In this document: positions 6,527 through 6,777 of the stretch, piece by piece
How the letters are laid out: every line of letters begins with the position of its first letter
Numbering within the stretch: position 1 is the first letter of the stretch
NCBI GenBank assembly: GCA_027622495.1
Contig: JAQBYL010000223.1
Coordinates: 1 to 6,777, forward strand
DNA: 6,777 nt
DNA from: Pseudomonadota bacterium
Lineage (GTDB): Bacteria; Pseudomonadota; Gammaproteobacteria; Pseudomonadales; Azotimanducaceae
Direction: 5' to 3'
The notes under the pieces: model-generated
Database searches by the model: none
What the model was told of the DNA's origin: nothing
What the model saw: the letters and a program-made list of their open reading frames with translations, nothing else
Translations under genes and position numbers: made by a program

Positions 6527-6777
6527 TTCGTGTCCTGGTAAGTTTTGGGGTCAGAGTGAACGCCTTCAGCCAGCGCTGCTTTTGCCGCCAGACGAACGCT
6601 GCGACGTTCAAGCGAATCGCGAAGTCGTGCGTGACGCGCAGGGGTCAGCGGGTAATTCCAGATAAGCCGCAGAGCCAGGCCGTAAAAGAACACCGGGCCG
6701 AGGCAATAGACCAGGCGCAATGATGTGACGCCGACCTCTGTACTTGCGGCGACTCCGCCCGACGGGTCGAACCCGAG
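6523..6777 (-). CDS. GPH-type MFS sugar/cation symporter, C-terminal fragment (start beyond right edge)
   Basis: The frame is open from the right edge to a TGA at 6525-6523 (84 residues visible). It begins LGFDPSGGVAAS and continues into a hydrophobic segment, LRLVYCLGPVFFYGLALRLIW, the likely last transmembrane helix. The cytoplasmic tail starts NYPLTPARHARLRDSLERR. The GFDP-loop, last helix, then YPLT-x3-H-x2-(I/L)R-x2-L-x-RR arrangement is characteristic of the glycoside-pentoside-hexuronide (GPH) branch of the major facilitator superfamily. These carry solutes with Na+ or H+ across the inner membrane. The substrate cannot be predicted from this end. A TTG at 6720 could mimic a start, but the family-like residues upstream of it show that the gene continues beyond the edge. 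The 4-base overlap with the crotonase gene suggests co-translation. Confidence 0.75.
   Translation of the reverse strand, partial: LGFDPSGGVAASTEVGVTSLRLVYCLGPVFFYGLALRLIWNYPLTPARHARLRDSLERRSVRLAAKAALAEGVHSDPKTYQDTK

Noticed and set aside
5801..6541. Long plus-strand open frame of about 246 codons opposite the crotonase gene
   Set aside because: It is the antisense of a clearly recognisable crotonase; it has no family resemblance and no ribosome site.
1..6777. Mobile elements, CRISPR repeats, tRNA or rRNA genes, toxin-antitoxin or defence genes
   Set aside because: Nothing resembling these was seen; coding covers nearly the whole window with ordinary chromosomal families.

Overview
The window looks like an ordinary chromosomal segment of a moderately GC-rich proteobacterium, most likely a gammaproteobacterium. 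It has an RlmD-type methyltransferase with three Fe-S cysteines, a PhoB/OmpR-type two-component pair, and several acyl-CoA and transport genes. There is no phage, insertion-sequence, CRISPR, tRNA or rRNA signal. The organism assignment is inference from gene types only.

Layout, left to right. Positions 1-423 (minus) hold the N-terminal part of a TrmA/RlmD-family RNA (uracil-C5) methyltransferase that runs off the left edge. Positions 423-1809 (minus) hold an exported M20-family zinc peptidase that is broken: the reading frame shifts near 1398-1407, and the metal-binding Asp-Asp-Lys stretch expected there is absent. A 105-base divergent gap (1810-1914) follows, with a strong ribosome binding site for the plus-strand gene. 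Positions 1915-3039 (plus) encode an acyl-CoA dehydrogenase with an unusual C-terminal active site (Asp in place of the usual catalytic Glu). It converges, with only 14 bases between, on a minus-strand group read from the right edge: a GPH/MFS symporter C-terminus (6523-6777), a crotonase-fold enoyl-CoA hydratase/isomerase (5807-6526), an OmpR-type response regulator (5015-5722) and its histidine kinase (3054-5018). The symporter/crotonase and regulator/kinase junctions both have 4-base stop/start overlaps, so each pair is probably translationally coupled.

The 84-base gap between crotonase and response regulator (5723-5806) is the most structured non-coding DNA here. It holds two GTAAAA repeats exactly 11 bases apart, as expected for an OmpR/PhoB-family binding site. 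It also holds three copies of a TAGCCGT word arranged so that the middle copy can pair with either outer copy.

Working together: the dehydrogenase and crotonase fit fatty-acid or other acyl-CoA breakdown, with the symporter possibly importing a substrate. The two-component pair may respond to an envelope or periplasmic signal and probably regulates itself. A link between it and the acyl-CoA genes is suggested only by position. I see no convincing new multi-gene system. The points most worth checking are the M20 lesion, the dehydrogenase active-site change, the structured regulator leader and the unusual kinase sensor region.
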